A stretch of 48,978 nucleotides of DNA from Martelella mediterranea (GCF_004342225.1 NZ_SMAR01000029.1:1-48978); one strand, 5' to 3'. Positions 31,414 to 41,873 are shown, counted from the first letter of the stretch. The notes: a model not told the origin generated them from the letters alone. Numbers and translations are program-made.

Positions 31414-33969
31414 ATGCTGTATTTTTCCCGTTGGAAGACTTTGTTCATCTGGCTGATCGTGGCGATCGGCGTGGCCGTAGCTGCTCCTAACCTGTTCAGC
31501 GATCAGCAACTGGCCAAACTTCCAGGCTGGGTTCCAGACGGCAAAGTCACGCTCGGTCTCGACTTGCAGGGCGGCTCCTACATCATGCTGCAGGTTGACC
31601 GCAGCAATATCGTGCAGGACCGTCTGAACACGCTGGTTGACGATGTCCGCTCTGACCTTCGGGAAGCACAGGTCCGCTACACCGGGCTTTCAGGTTCAGG
31701 CGATACCGTGCAGGTGCGTATCACCGACCCCGCTCAGTATCAGGCCGCCACTGAGGCACTTAGCCCGCTCACTGAGCTGATTAACGCCGGCACGCTGAAT
31801 GGTGGCTCGTTTCAGGAAGTCACTTTGTCGGATAACGGCCAAGGCCTGATCCGCATGACGCTGACCGACGCAGGGCTTGAATATCGCATGCGGTCTGCCG
31901 TTGCGCAGTCAATTGAGGTTATCCGCCGTCGTGTTGACGAACTGGGAACAACCGAGCCGCTGATCCAGCGACAGGGCGATGATCGTATCATCGTTCAGGT
32001 GCCGGGCCTTGATGACCCGCAGCGCCTTAAATCGCTTCTGAACCGCACCGCCAAGCTGACCTTTCACATGGTCGATACCTCCGTTTCCGCGCAGGATGCG
32101 ATTGAAAGCCGTCCGCCAGCCGGTGATGAGCTGGTTTACTCCATGGATGATCCGCCGGTTCCCTATGTCATCGAAAAGCGCGCGCTGATTTCCGGTGAGC
32201 AGCTTGTCGATGCAAAGGCAGGATTTGATCAGCGCACCAATGAGCCGGTTGTGAATATCCGTTTCGATTCCCGCGGTGCTCAGCGGTTTGCGCAGGCCAC
32301 GCAGCAGAATGTAGGCCGGCCTTTCGCGATTGTTCTCGATAATCAGGTCGTATCCGCTCCGGTTATCAATGAACCCATTCTCGGCGGGCAAGCACAGATT
32401 TCCGGCAGCTTCACCGTACAGGGCGCCAATGATCTCGCGGTTCTCTTGCGGGCCGGTGCTTTGCCTGCGACCCTGACCGTTGTCGAAGAACGAACTGTCG
32501 GCCCGAGCCTTGGCGCTGACTCTATCCGTGCCGGTGTCATGGCCTCCGTTATTGGTGCCGCGCTGGTCGTTGTCTTTATGCTCGGTTTCTATGGCATGTT
32601 TGGTCTGATGGCCAACGTCGCGCTGTTCTTCAACATCGTGCTTCTGGTTGCCGTCTTAAGTCTCATCGGTGCAACGCTGACACTTCCGGGTATTGCGGGC
32701 ATCGTGCTCACCATCGGTATGGCCGTTGACTCCAATGTGCTGATTTACGAGCGCATTCGTGAAGAACGAAAGAACGGGCGCAGTGTTGTGCAGGCTGTCG
32801 ATTCCGGTTTCCGGCGTGCTTTTGCAACGATTATCGACGCCAACCTCACAACCCTGATTGCGGCGGTCATCCTCTTCTTCCTTGGCTCAGGTCCGGTGCG
32901 CGGTTTCGCCGTTACCCTGGCTATCGGTATTATTACGACGATCTTCAGCGCCTTTTATCTGACCCGCTGGATGGTGTCTGAATGGGTGCGTCGCCGTCGT
33001 CCGAAGGAGCTGCCGAAAGGCATCCGGACGGCTATGTTCGACGGGATCAATTTCTCCTTCATGCAGTTCCGCCGCTATTCGTTCGCACTTTCCGCTGTTC
33101 TGGTTGTTGCCTCAGTGGTTGGTTTCGGTGTCCATGGCATGAATCTCGGTATCGATTTTACCGGTGGTTCCGTTGTTCAGGTCCAGTCGAAGGAAGGCTC
33201 TGCTGATATTGGTAAGATCCGTTCCGATCTTAATGAACTGAATATTGGAGCGATCCAGGCTCAGGGTTTTGGTACCGATAAGGATGTTGTGATTCGCGTT
33301 CAGTCCCAAGAGGGCGGGGCGAATGCAGAGCAGAGTGCGATCTCCAAAATCCGCGGTGCGCTGGAAAACAGTTACAACTTCGTCCGTGTCGAGGTGGTTG
33401 GTCCGGTCGTTTCCGGAGAGCTGACGCGATCGGCCACGATCGGTGTCCTGGCATCACTGATGGCGATCCTCATCTATATCTGGTTCCGCTTTGAGTGGCA
33501 GTTTGCCGTGGGCGCAATTATCGCCACAACACATGACGTGCTGCTGACGATTGGAATCTTCGTGCTGACCGGTGTCGAATTCAATCTGACCAGTATTGCG
33601 GCGGTTTTGACCATCGTGGGTTATTCGCTCAACGATACAGTGGTCGTTTATGACCGCGTGCGTGAAAATCTGCGGCGCTATCAGAAAATGCCACTGCCGG
33701 AACTGCTCGATATTTCGATCAATCACACTCTGTCGCGTACGATCCTGACAGCGGTTACCACGCTTCTGGCACTGGCTGCGCTTTACATTTTCGGCGGCGA
33801 GGTGATCCGTTCCTTCACCTTTGCAATGCTGTTCGGTATTGCGGTTGGTACCTATTCTTCAATCTATATTGCTGCACCGATCCTCATCGCCTTTAAGCTG
33901 CGCTCTGATACCTTCAAGAAGCGCGATGCCGAGGCTGCGGATGCAGCAGGCAAAGGCGCAAAGGTATAA
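31414..33969 (+). CDS. secDF: fused protein translocase subunit SecDF
   Basis: An 851-residue fusion of SecD (about 1-520) and SecF (about 545-851), which uses the proton gradient to pull proteins out of the SecYEG channel. The SecD half starts with one helix, then the large periplasmic region (VTLGLDLQGGSYIML), then five helices including the GMAVDSNVLIYERIREE motif. The SecF half repeats this with GVHGMNLGIDFTGGSVVQV and GYSLNDTVVVYDRVREN. The fused form is normal in Hyphomicrobiales. ATG 31414 opens the family-typical MLYFSRWKTLFIWL. The next gene starts within a few bases, so cotranscription is likely. Confidence 0.96.
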   Translation: MLYFSRWKTLFIWLIVAIGVAVAAPNLFSDQQLAKLPGWVPDGKVTLGLDLQGGSYIMLQVDRSNIVQDRLNTLVDDVRSDLREAQVRYTGLSGSGDTVQVRITDPAQYQAATEALSPLTELINAGTLNGGSFQEVTLSDNGQGLIRMTLTDAGLEYRMRSAVAQSIEVIRRRVDELGTTEPLIQRQGDDRIIVQVPGLDDPQRLKSLLNRTAKLTFHMVDTSVSAQDAIESRPPAGDELVYSMDDPPVPYVIEKRALISGEQLVDAKAGFDQRTNEPVVNIRFDSRGAQRFAQATQQNVGRPFAIVLDNQVVSAPVINEPILGGQAQISGSFTVQGANDLAVLLRAGALPATLTVVEERTVGPSLGADSIRAGVMASVIGAALVVVFMLGFYGMFGLMANVALFFNIVLLVAVLSLIGATLTLPGIAGIVLTIGMAVDSNVLIYERIREERKNGRSVVQAVDSGFRRAFATIIDANLTTLIAAVILFFLGSGPVRGFAVTLAIGIITTIFSAFYLTRWMVSEWVRRRRPKELPKGIRTAMFDGINFSFMQFRRYSFALSAVLVVASVVGFGVHGMNLGIDFTGGSVVQVQSKEGSADIGKIRSDLNELNIGAIQAQGFGTDKDVVIRVQSQEGGANAEQSAISKIRGALENSYNFVRVEVVGPVVSGELTRSATIGVLASLMAILIYIWFRFEWQFAVGAIIATTHDVLLTIGIFVLTGVEFNLTSIAAVLTIVGYSLNDTVVVYDRVRENLRRYQKMPLPELLDISINHTLSRTILTAVTTLLALAALYIFGGEVIRSFTFAMLFGIAVGTYSSIYIAAPILIAFKLRSDTFKKRDAEAADAAGKGAKV

Positions 33970-33972
33970 TTG

Positions 33973-34359
33973 ATGGCACGCGGCATTGAGATCCGGGAAG
34001 CGCATTTTCCAGGCCGCGCGCCGATTGATACCTACGGTAATGGCGGATTCCGGTTCGCAGATATGTCTCATCGCGGCTCGCTTCTGTGTCTGCCTTCCGG
34101 CATTCACGGCTGGGATGTCGAAAGCCCTGAAGGGTTCTCGATCAATAGTTTCGAGATGATTCTGGCACAGGCCGATGAGATCGAAGTGCTTCTTGTCGGT
34201 ACCGGGAATGATATGGTGTTACTGCCGCGCGATCTTCGGGCGGCTCTGCGCGAAAAAGGGATCGTGGCCGATCCGATGAACACCGGTGCTGCTGTGCGGA
34301 CCTTTAACATCCTGCTGGAAGAATCGCGTCCGGTTGCCGCAGCACTGATTGCGGTATAA
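33973..34359 (+). CDS. Mth938-like (DUF498/NDUFAF3-type) domain protein
   Basis: A 128-residue protein of the Mth938/DUF498 family (relatives include the mitochondrial complex I assembly factor NDUFAF3). Seen: the glycine-rich GNGGFRFADMSHRGSLL segment, VLLVGTGNDM and a C-terminal GAAVRTFNILLEESRPVAAA, all typical. The start follows the secDF stop closely; ATG 33973 is preferred over the in-frame TTG 33970. No signal peptide or membrane segment is seen. The next gene is of the NDUFAF6 type, so two complex I assembly-factor relatives sit side by side. Confidence 0.82.
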   Translation: MARGIEIREAHFPGRAPIDTYGNGGFRFADMSHRGSLLCLPSGIHGWDVESPEGFSINSFEMILAQADEIEVLLVGTGNDMVLLPRDLRAALREKGIVADPMNTGAAVRTFNILLEESRPVAAALIAV

Positions 34360-34431
34360 CCGGGCTTTGTCACCGGGCGAAACGTTTCAAAAGGCACAAT
34401 CGCGAAACCGCGATGAAACGGAGCATGACGA

Positions 34432-35283
34432 TTGACTGAAGCCCCCGAAACAGAACAGATGCTTCTGAGGCAACTGCGTGCAACGGATCGGGATCGCTAT
34501 CTTTCAACGCTGCTTGCGCCTGCCAATAAACGTCAGCCGCTTGCTGCCCTTTACGCCTTTAATGCCGAGATAGCCCGCGTTCGACAGCTTGTCAGCGAAC
34601 CACTTCCAGGCGAGGTGCGTCTTCAATACTGGCGCGACATTCTGGAGGGCGAAGAACACGGCGCAACAGAAGCCAATCCTGTCGCTGCTGCGCTTCTGGA
34701 AGCCGCAGAGGCTTATTCTCTGCCGCGTCAGACGCTCATCAATATGACTGAAGCGCGGATATTTGATCTTTATGATGATCCGATGGGACGTGTTTCCGAC
34801 TTTGAAGGATATGCCGGTGAGACGGCTTCGGCGCTGATCCAGCTCGCAAGTCTTATCCTTGGCCCGGATCTGGCTGCCAGTCACGCAGAGCATGCCGGTC
34901 ACGCAGGGGTGGCGCAATCTGTTGCCGGGGCCATTCTGCTTCTGCCCGAGCACCACGCGAAGGGGCAGGTGTTCATTCCCTCGGAAATTCTCTCAGCCAC
35001 TGGACTGACGCGCGAGAGTTTTCTCAAAGGCGATGACAAGGAGCGTATTGGCAATGCGATACGGGCCTTCGTTTCGTTCGGTCGTCAGCACTTCGACAGT
35101 TTCAGAAAGCAGGGCGCTATTGCGGCGCCGCTCATTCCGGCATACCTTCCGATGGTATCCTGCAAACGCGTATTTTCAGATGCTGAGCGTTGCGGTGCTG
35201 GTTGTCTGGAAAAGGCCCTCCAGCCGCCTCAATGGCGCAGACAGCTTATGATGATGCGGTCTTTGCTGTTTCGTAAGTTTTAG
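34432..35283 (+). CDS. squalene/phytoene synthase-family protein, NDUFAF6-like
   Basis: A 283-residue member of the squalene/phytoene synthase fold, but probably not a prenyl synthase. Seen: the RQPLAALYAFNAEIARVR segment, LQYWRD, ARIFDLYDDPM and GQVFIPSEIL. The two aspartate-rich DxxxD motifs that bind substrate Mg2+ are missing: the first is replaced by NAEIARVRQ, the second by a region without acidic repeats (AGAILLLPEHHAKG). This is the pattern of NDUFAF6, a complex I assembly factor. The start is a TTG (CGGAG is about 10 bases upstream); a nearby ATG at 34425 is out of frame and stops after four codons. It follows the Mth938-like gene. Confidence 0.8.
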   Translation: MTEAPETEQMLLRQLRATDRDRYLSTLLAPANKRQPLAALYAFNAEIARVRQLVSEPLPGEVRLQYWRDILEGEEHGATEANPVAAALLEAAEAYSLPRQTLINMTEARIFDLYDDPMGRVSDFEGYAGETASALIQLASLILGPDLAASHAEHAGHAGVAQSVAGAILLLPEHHAKGQVFIPSEILSATGLTRESFLKGDDKERIGNAIRAFVSFGRQHFDSFRKQGAIAAPLIPAYLPMVSCKRVFSDAERCGAGCLEKALQPPQWRRQLMMMRSLLFRKF

Positions 35284-35417
35284 TCGGTACTATTTTCGTG
35301 TGATCCGGCTGCGCCGGGTCACAGAGATAATGCGTCGCATCGGAAAATTGTCCTCGGTTTCGAACGAGTGCTTTGCCCCACCGGTTCGGTTGCATCCTTT
35401 CGGGGAGGAGGTTGTAC

Positions 35418-35840
35418 ATGGACATTATCATGTGGGTTTTCGTGATTGCGCTTTTAGGCGGTGTTGCCTATTTCCTGTTCGGTCCCAAGAAACGTGAAGA
35501 TAAAGAATCCGCCTTTTCAAAAGATGAGGCACATGAATGGGCATCGCGTGAGTTTCGCCGTGCCGTAGCAAATGAGAAAGTCGTTGCTGTTATTGCTGAT
35601 GAAGACTTCGAAGCCTTCTTCCTGAAGCTGGAGAATGGTGGTTTCGGCATATATCGGTCAAGACGCGGCAAAGGACAGGCTTTAAAGGTAGAACCGGGCG
35701 AGTATCGGCTGCGCGCGCTGGACGAGCCTAATGGCCTTCAGGTCGACTTTCCGGAACATGATTTCTTCAGCGGTAACTACTTTTTTGAGACCGAGGAAGA
35801 TGCCGCTGACGTATCGACGTGGTTTCTGAACGCGCGCTGA
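35418..35840 (+). CDS. small membrane-anchored hypothetical protein
   Basis: A 140-residue protein of unknown function. One N-terminal helix (MDIIMWVFVIALLGGVAYFLF, about 1-21) is followed by FGPKKRED and a soluble region with mixed alpha/beta character rich in Glu, Asp and Phe. ATG 35418 is chosen because GGGGAGGAGG lies upstream. The topology is likely Nout-Cin, since the charged KKRED cluster follows the helix. It follows the NDUFAF6-like gene and ends before a bidirectional terminator shared with trmFO. Confidence 0.72.
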   Translation: MDIIMWVFVIALLGGVAYFLFGPKKREDKESAFSKDEAHEWASREFRRAVANEKVVAVIADEDFEAFFLKLENGGFGIYRSRRGKGQALKVEPGEYRLRALDEPNGLQVDFPEHDFFSGNYFFETEEDAADVSTWFLNAR

Positions 35841-35915
35841 AATCAATCAGAGTTCCAATGGAACAGCCGTGCTTCAAATCGACAGAATGACATGGTGTTC
35901 GGCAAAAGCTGATAC

Positions 35916-35946
35916 AAAAACGGGCGCGATCACAGCGCCCGTTTTA
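35916..35946. terminator. bidirectional terminator
   Basis: A 7-bp GC stem (35921-35927 with 35935-35941), flanked by AAAAA on the left and TTTT on the right, so it ends transcription from either side. It lies between the hypothetical gene at 35418 and the convergent trmFO. Confidence 0.88.
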
Positions 35947-35986
35947 TAAGTTCATCAGTCTTTCACATGCAGCGCTTGCTTGCAGC

Positions 35987-37399
35987 TCAGTCGCCCAGCC
36001 ATGCTTTGCAGGCATCCAGCGCACGCTTCGCCATCAATTGCTTTTTAACAGACGATTTTGCTTTCCCGCGTGGCTTTTTGCCGGTTTCCGGATCGATCAG
36101 ACTACCCGGCTCAAGTTCAGGGAAGAGCCCGAAATTTACATTCATAGGCTGGAAAGAGCGTTTGCCTTTTTCTTCCTCGTGGGAAATATGACCGCCGGTG
36201 ACATGGGCCAGGAGCGCACCAAGGGCCGACTCAGGTGGTGGTGCAACCGGCGCATGGCCAAGCCGCTCGGCCGCTGCAAAGCGCCCGGCGAGAAGGCCGA
36301 TGCTTGCACTTTCCACATAACCCTCGCAGCCTGTAATCTGTCCTGCAAACCTTAAGCCCGGACGGCCCTTGAGTGTCAAAGTACCATCGAGCAGTGTCGG
36401 TGAGTTGAGGTAGGTATTGCGGTGCAGGCCGCCCAGTCGCGCAAATTCCGCATTCTCCAGACCGGGGATCATACGAAAAATATCTTTTTGCGCGCCATAA
36501 CGAAGCTTGGTCTGGAAACCAACCATATTATAGAGCGTACCCAATGCATTGTCCTGCCTGAGCTGAACCACTGCATATGGCTTGACGGTCGGATTGTGCT
36601 GGTTGGTCAGCCCCATGGGTTTCATCGGGCCGTGGCGCAGCGTTTCCCGCCCGCGTTCTGCCATGACTTCAATCGGCAGGCAGCCATCGAAATAGGGCGT
36701 GCCTTCCCATTCTTTGAACTCTGTCTTGTCACCGGAGATCAGGGCATCAATGAAGGCATTGTACTGGCTCTCGTCCATCGGGCAGTTGATGTAATCCTTG
36801 CCCGTGCCGCCCGGACCGATCTTGTCATAGCGCGATTGATACCAGGCTGTTTCCATGTCGATCGTATCGCGATGAACGATGGGCGCGATCGCATCGAAAA
36901 AGGCGAGTGCTTCCTTGCCGGTCCTGGCCTGAATGGCTTCGGCAAGGGCAGGGGCCGTGAGCGGGCCCGTGGCGATAATTGCCTGGTCCCAGTCTTCCGG
37001 TGGAAGCGCCATAATCTCTTCGCGAACAATCGTGATCAGAGGGTGTTTGGCAAGCTGTTTGGTGACGGCATCGGAGAAACCGTCGCGATCCACTGCAAGA
37101 GCGCCGCCAGCGGGAACCTGATGCGCATCGGCTGACGCCATGATCAGAGAACCGGCAAGGCGCATCTCAGCATGAATAACACCCACGGCATTGCTGGTTG
37201 CATCATCAGAGCGAAATGAGTTGGAGCAAACCAGCTCGGCAAGGCCGTCGGTCTTGTGGGCTGCTGTCTCTCGTGTACCGCGCATCTCATGAAGTATGAC
37301 GGGAATCCCGGCTTTCGCGATTTGCCACGCAGCCTCGGAACCGGCCAGACCGCCGCCTATGACATGAATTGGGTCTGTAGTGGTGTTTTGCTCGGTCAT
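35987..37399 (-). CDS. trmFO: methylenetetrahydrofolate-tRNA-(uracil-5-)-methyltransferase
   Basis: A flavoenzyme of 470 residues that makes m5U54 in the T-loop of tRNAs, using methylenetetrahydrofolate and FAD/NADH. Seen: the dinucleotide-binding [29 protein letters not shown] with the conserved Cys, and [23 protein letters not shown] 37399 is chosen; the upstream extension is not family-like. It is divergent from the phosphoketolase gene; the 540-base gap contains an FNR-like box. Confidence 0.93.
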   Translation of the reverse strand: MTEQNTTTDPIHVIGGGLAGSEAAWQIAKAGIPVILHEMRGTRETAAHKTDGLAELVCSNSFRSDDATSNAVGVIHAEMRLAGSLIMASADAHQVPAGGALAVDRDGFSDAVTKQLAKHPLITIVREEIMALPPEDWDQAIIATGPLTAPALAEAIQARTGKEALAFFDAIAPIVHRDTIDMETAWYQSRYDKIGPGGTGKDYINCPMDESQYNAFIDALISGDKTEFKEWEGTPYFDGCLPIEVMAERGRETLRHGPMKPMGLTNQHNPTVKPYAVVQLRQDNALGTLYNMVGFQTKLRYGAQKDIFRMIPGLENAEFARLGGLHRNTYLNSPTLLDGTLTLKGRPGLRFAGQITGCEGYVESASIGLLAGRFAAAERLGHAPVAPPPESALGALLAHVTGGHISHEEEKGKRSFQPMNVNFGLFPELEPGSLIDPETGKKPRGKAKSSVKKQLMAKRALDACKAWLGD

Positions 37400-37939
37400 G
37401 ATGTGTAAACCTGTCTCTAAAAGCGCCGTTTTTTGGGGATCTGTCCGGGCCGCTCCTGCTATTTCGGAAGCGCTCAAGCCTTGGTGATCGCCGTTTTTCT
37501 TGATGCAAGCCAATGCCAGATCAATGCCCCTGCGTCGAGAGGCGCCCGCGATATTGTGATCGTTGGTGTGTCCTTCATCGAACTGTGTTTCTCTGCGGTA
37601 TCCGGAGGTGGGTTCAGTCGTGCGATGCGTCTGGCTGAATTGTTTTTTCTCTTTTCTGGTTCCGTCAACTGATTGTCACAGTCCCACCTTTAAAATCCCT
37701 CCAACAAATAGCATTCATCAAGCCGTTGAAAGGTCAGAAACTTTCACTATGGTGTGGAAGAGTTGTCTACCCGATGGCTTTTGGAGGACCATGCTCTCTG
37801 AAATGAGAAACGTGCATCTTGCTGAGGAAAATCCACGGAAACCGGTGCACTTGATTTAGGTCATGTGCTCATCCGCCCTGCTGATGGATAAAACAAATCG
37901 ATTTAATTGCCACTTTGATTTCGAAAAGGGGAAATCGAC
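37400..37939. other. regulatory gap between trmFO and xfp
   Basis: 540 bases without a supported gene, containing the start of divergent transcription for trmFO and xfp. Short open frames here lack ribosome binding sites. The only site I can point to is the FNR/FixK-like sequence near 37851. Confidence 0.5.
37851..37864 (+). promoter_or_regulatory. FNR/FixK-like box upstream of xfp
   Basis: TTGATTTAGGTCAT matches the FNR/FixK pattern TTGAT-N4-ATCAA in the first half and GTCA- in the second. In the half-site form TTGA-N6-TCAA it matches seven of eight bases. It sits about 75 bases before the xfp start. Such a site would put phosphoketolase under low-oxygen control. One chance match in a 540-base gap is possible. 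Confidence 0.35.
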
Positions 37940-40339
37940 ATGGAACAGATTACGCCCGATAGCGTCCAGAATATTCTGGGCCCTGAAGAGCTGGATCTTA
38001 TGAACAGACACTGGCAGGCGGCGAACTACCTGTCCGTCGGTCAGATCTATCTGATGAATAACCCGCTTCTGAAAGAATCGCTTCAGGAAGAAGATGTTAA
38101 GCCGCGCCTTCTCGGTCACTGGGGTACGACGCCGGGTCTGAACTTTATTTATACGCATCTGAATCGCGTCATCAAAAAGAATGACGCCGACATGATCTAC
38201 ATTTGCGGTCCCGGTCACGGTGGCCCCGGCCTTGTCGCGAACGCATACATCGACGGTACGTATACCGAGGTCTATCCGGAAATCACGGAAGACGAGACGG
38301 GTATGCAGAAGCTGTTCAAGCAGTTCTCCTTCCCCGGTGGTATTCCCAGCCACGTCGCACCGGAAACCCCCGGATCAATCCATGAAGGCGGTGAACTTGG
38401 TTATGCGCTCGTGCACGCATTTGGTGCTGCCTACGATAACCCTGATCTGATTGTTGCATGCGTTGTCGGCGACGGTGAAGCTGAAACCGGCCCGCTGGCC
38501 GCTTCGTGGCATTCCAACAAATTCTTAAACCCGATCAATGATGGTGCTGTCCTCCCTATCCTGCACCTGAACGGGTATAAAATCGCCAACCCGACTGTTC
38601 TGGCCCGTATGACCAAGAAAGATCTCACCGATCTCTTCAAGGGTTATGGCTATGAACCCTTCTATGTCGAGGGCAATGAACCTGAATACATGCATCAGCG
38701 CATGGCAGAAGTCATGGATGAGTGCTACGCACGTATCCGCGACATTCAAAGTGCAGCCCGCGCCGAAGGCACCTCTTATGAAATGCCCCGCTGGCCGATG
38801 ATCATCCTGCGCAGCCCGAAAGGCTGGACCGGTCCGAAGTTTGTCGACAACAAGAAGGTTGAAGACTTCTGGCGTTCGCATCAGGTTCCGATTTCCGCAG
38901 CACGTGAAAATGCCGATCACCGCAGCCAGCTTGAAGACTGGATGAAGAGCTACGCTCCGGAAAACCTGTTCGACGAGAACGGCAAGCTGCTCCCTGAGCT
39001 CAAGGCGCTGGTTCCCGAAGGCAATCGCCGCATGAGTGCGAACCCGCACGCCAATGGCGGTGTTCTGCGCAAAGAGCTGAATATGCCGAACTTCCGTGAT
39101 TTTGCGATCCCGGTTGAGCAACCCGGCCAGATCATGACCTCGGCGACCAAGCAGCTTGGCACGCTTCTGCGCGAAGTGATGCGATTGAATGCGGATGAAC
39201 GCAATTTCCGCATCATGGGCCCTGATGAAACGGCTTCAAACCGACTGCAGGACGTTTTCGACGTCACAGAACGTGTCTGGATGGCTGAAATCAAGGACTA
39301 TGACGAAGGTGTGGCCCGGGATGGCCGTGTCATGGAAGTCCTGAGTGAACACCTTTGCCAGGGGTGGCTGGAAGGCTATCTGCTGACAGGTCGTCACGGC
39401 TTCTTCTCATGCTACGAAGCCTTCATTCACATTATCGACTCGATGTTCAACCAGCATGCAAAATGGCTGAAGACAACCCAGCATATGGCATGGCGCAAGC
39501 CTATTTCCTCGCTGAACTATCTTCTGACATCGCATGTCTGGCGTCAGGACCATAACGGCTTCAGCCATCAGGATCCGGGCTTTATCGATCATGTGGTGAA
39601 CAAGAAGGCTGACGTTGTCCGCACGTATTTCCCGCCGGATGCCAATACGCTTCTGGTTGTTGGTGATCACATCCTGCAGACATACAACCGCGTCAACGTC
39701 ATCGTTGCCGGCAAGCAGCCACAGCCGCAGTGGCTGACCATCGACGAGGCTGTTGTGCATTGCGATGCCGGCCTTGGCGAATGGAAGTGGGCTGGCAATG
39801 TTCCCGAAGGGTATGAGCCTGATGTTGTGATGGCCGCTGCCGGTGACGTTCCCACGCTTGAAATGATGGCGGCTGTTTCGCTTCTGCGCGAACATCTGCC
39901 GGATATGAAGGTGAAAGTCGTCAACGTGGTGGATCTGATGGCGCTGCAGCCGAAGGAAGAGCATCCGCATGGTCTGCGTGATGCTGACTTTGATGATCTG
40001 TTCACGCTCAATAAGCCGGTGATCTTCGCTTATCACGGCTATCCCTGGCTGATCCATCGTCTGGCTTACCGCCGTCACAACCACAACAACATCCATGTTC
40101 GTGGTTATGTTGAAGAGGGTACGACGACCACGCCATTCGACATGGTTGTCCAGAACAGGCTCGACCGTTACCATCTCGCTATGGATGCGATTGAGCGGGC
40201 AGGCGGCTTTGGTGAAAAAGGCGCTGCCGCATTGAGCTACTTCAAAGAAATGCGTGAAAAACATCACCATTATGTTCGCGAGCATGGTCAGGACATGCCG
40301 GAAGTTCTCAACTGGAAATGGCCCTATCCCAAGGGCTGA
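37940..40339 (+). CDS. xfp: phosphoketolase (xylulose-5-P/fructose-6-P)
   Basis: A 799-residue thiamine-diphosphate enzyme that splits xylulose-5-phosphate (or fructose-6-phosphate) with phosphate into acetyl-phosphate plus glyceraldehyde-3-phosphate (or erythrose-4-phosphate). Seen: [39 protein letters not shown], the ThDP motif [17 protein letters not shown] and the C-terminal [12 protein letters not shown] region. Length is typical. The ATG is preceded by AAAGGGGAAAT. Acetate kinase follows 76 bases later, giving a short route to ATP and acetate. A nearby FNR-like box suggests oxygen control. Substrate preference cannot be read from the sequence here. Confidence 0.95.
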   Translation: MEQITPDSVQNILGPEELDLMNRHWQAANYLSVGQIYLMNNPLLKESLQEEDVKPRLLGHWGTTPGLNFIYTHLNRVIKKNDADMIYICGPGHGGPGLVANAYIDGTYTEVYPEITEDETGMQKLFKQFSFPGGIPSHVAPETPGSIHEGGELGYALVHAFGAAYDNPDLIVACVVGDGEAETGPLAASWHSNKFLNPINDGAVLPILHLNGYKIANPTVLARMTKKDLTDLFKGYGYEPFYVEGNEPEYMHQRMAEVMDECYARIRDIQSAARAEGTSYEMPRWPMIILRSPKGWTGPKFVDNKKVEDFWRSHQVPISAARENADHRSQLEDWMKSYAPENLFDENGKLLPELKALVPEGNRRMSANPHANGGVLRKELNMPNFRDFAIPVEQPGQIMTSATKQLGTLLREVMRLNADERNFRIMGPDETASNRLQDVFDVTERVWMAEIKDYDEGVARDGRVMEVLSEHLCQGWLEGYLLTGRHGFFSCYEAFIHIIDSMFNQHAKWLKTTQHMAWRKPISSLNYLLTSHVWRQDHNGFSHQDPGFIDHVVNKKADVVRTYFPPDANTLLVVGDHILQTYNRVNVIVAGKQPQPQWLTIDEAVVHCDAGLGEWKWAGNVPEGYEPDVVMAAAGDVPTLEMMAAVSLLREHLPDMKVKVVNVVDLMALQPKEEHPHGLRDADFDDLFTLNKPVIFAYHGYPWLIHRLAYRRHNHNNIHVRGYVEEGTTTTPFDMVVQNRLDRYHLAMDAIERAGGFGEKGAAALSYFKEMREKHHHYVREHGQDMPEVLNWKWPYPKG

Positions 40340-40415
40340 TCCATTTCCCTGAAATCTGCGCATCGCGAGGGCTTTTAATGCCTGAGCGGTGCGCCCGTTT
40401 ATTTGGATATCGGAT

Positions 40416-41627
40416 ATGAATGGCACCATTTTGGCGTTGAACGCCGGATCATCCAGCCTCAAATTTCGTCTATACGAAGTGCAGGGTGATCAGTTTTATC
40501 TAATTCTGCGCGGCCAGTTCGATGGCGTTAACGAAAATCCGCATCTGGCGGTCAAAGAAGCGGATGGCAAGGAAATCTGCAATATTGACCTGAAGATCGG
40601 CGAGCATATGCAGGAAGATATGCTTGAACGGATTTTTGATGTCATCAAACCTTATACCGCAAAGAGCCCGCTTCAGGCTGTCGGGCATCGCGTTCTGCAT
40701 GGTGGTGGTCGTTTTGCCGATCCGGTTCTGCTGAATGACGAAATCGTCGATTATCTCGAAACACTGATTCCGATGGGCCCGCTGCATCAGCCCGCCAATC
40801 TGGCTTCGGTGAAGCTTTTCCGGCGCATTCGCCCCGAGCTGCCGCAGGTTGCCTGCTTCGATACAGCGTTTCACGTCAACATCGACGAGCGTGCGGCGCG
40901 TTATCCGATTCCGCTTGAATATGAAGCCAAGGGTTATCGCCGCTTCGGCTTCCATGGCCTGTCCTACACATATATTGCTGATCGCCTGCGTGAGATCTCC
41001 GATTACCTTGTTCGCAAGCGCACAGTCGTTGCTCATCTGGGCAGCGGTTCGTCCATGTGTGCCATGCGCGATGGTAAGGCTATCGACACGACCATGGGGC
41101 TTACGCCGCTTGGCGGACTGATGATGGGCACCCGGTCGGGCACCGTTGACCCAGGTCTCGTGCTGACACTGATGGAGAAAGAAAATCTCTCTCCGGCCGA
41201 AATCAAGCACATGCTTTATTACAAATCCGGACTGCTCGGTGTTTCGGGTATTTCGGGCGACCTGCGTGTGCTGATGTCGAGTGATGATCCGAATGCGAAA
41301 AAGGCAATCGACCTCTTCGTCTTTCGTGCCTGCCGCGAGCTCTCGATCATGGTCGCGACGATGCAGGGCATTGAATCGCTGGTGTTTAGTGCCGGTATTG
41401 GAGAAAATTCATCTGTCATCCGCAAGCTCATCTGCGAGCGGGCTGCATGGCTTGGTATCCAGATCGACGATGAAGCGAATAATGCGAATGCCGAAATCAT
41501 TTCTTCGCCGGAAAGCCGCGTTGAGGTTCGTGTGATCCCGACTGATGAAGAAATCGTGCTGGCCAAGCAAACTGCAAGTGTCATTGCCGAAAGTGCCAAG
41601 GCTGGAACCAGCCCTGTCATGGCCTGA
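40416..41627 (+). CDS. ackA: acetate kinase
   Basis: A 403-residue enzyme that converts acetyl-phosphate plus ADP to acetate plus ATP. Seen: the N-terminal LALNAGSSSLKFRLYE, VGHRVLHGGGRF, ACFDTAFHVN with the catalytic Asp, FHGLSYTYI, VAHLGSGSSMCA and a C-terminal LVFSAGIGENSSVIR, all ASKHA acetate-kinase hallmarks. ATG 40416 is chosen because NGTILALNAGSS is the family start. It is downstream of xfp in the same direction and probably cotranscribed; a good terminator follows at 41665. Confidence 0.95.
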   Translation: MNGTILALNAGSSSLKFRLYEVQGDQFYLILRGQFDGVNENPHLAVKEADGKEICNIDLKIGEHMQEDMLERIFDVIKPYTAKSPLQAVGHRVLHGGGRFADPVLLNDEIVDYLETLIPMGPLHQPANLASVKLFRRIRPELPQVACFDTAFHVNIDERAARYPIPLEYEAKGYRRFGFHGLSYTYIADRLREISDYLVRKRTVVAHLGSGSSMCAMRDGKAIDTTMGLTPLGGLMMGTRSGTVDPGLVLTLMEKENLSPAEIKHMLYYKSGLLGVSGISGDLRVLMSSDDPNAKKAIDLFVFRACRELSIMVATMQGIESLVFSAGIGENSSVIRKLICERAAWLGIQIDDEANNANAEIISSPESRVEVRVIPTDEEIVLAKQTASVIAESAKAGTSPVMA

Positions 41628-41664
41628 GAAGCACTCTGACGCTTCAGATATATGAACGAATCAG

Positions 41665-41703
41665 AATACCGCCCGGCATCCTCCCAACGGGCGGTATTTC
41701 TTT
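41665..41703 (+). terminator. terminator of xfp-ackA
   Basis: An 11-bp stem (41665-41675 with 41688-41698), a 12-base loop and TTTC after it, with further Ts. It lies 38 bases after the ackA stop. Confidence 0.85.
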
Positions 41704-41823
41704 GTCGGCTCGGATGTCAAAAGCGTATCGGGGGTGGCTGCCAAGGGGCTCTGATCAATGCTATCCGCATACAATACTGCGCATCAATCAGCGTCATTGC
41801 GTCGCAAACGCAATCATTAAGGT

Positions 41824-41873
41824 CTACAGCAGCGGTCCGAAAATCGGGCCTGATTTTCGGGCCGCTGCTGTAG
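41824..41873. repeat. palindromic repeat copy C (first half only)
   Basis: A 50-base hairpin with 22-bp arms (41824-41845 with 41852-41873, one mismatch or G-T pair) around GGGCCT. It shares the TCCGAAAATC and GATTTTCGG core and the CTACAGCA-type outer edge with the first palindrome of the repeats at 10880 and 48700, but lacks their second hairpin. It lies between ackA and the ClC gene. Confidence 0.75.

Noticed and set aside
39407-40462. 351-codon open frame antisense to xfp
   Set aside because: Mirror of a strongly conserved phosphoketolase; no motif or start signal of its own.
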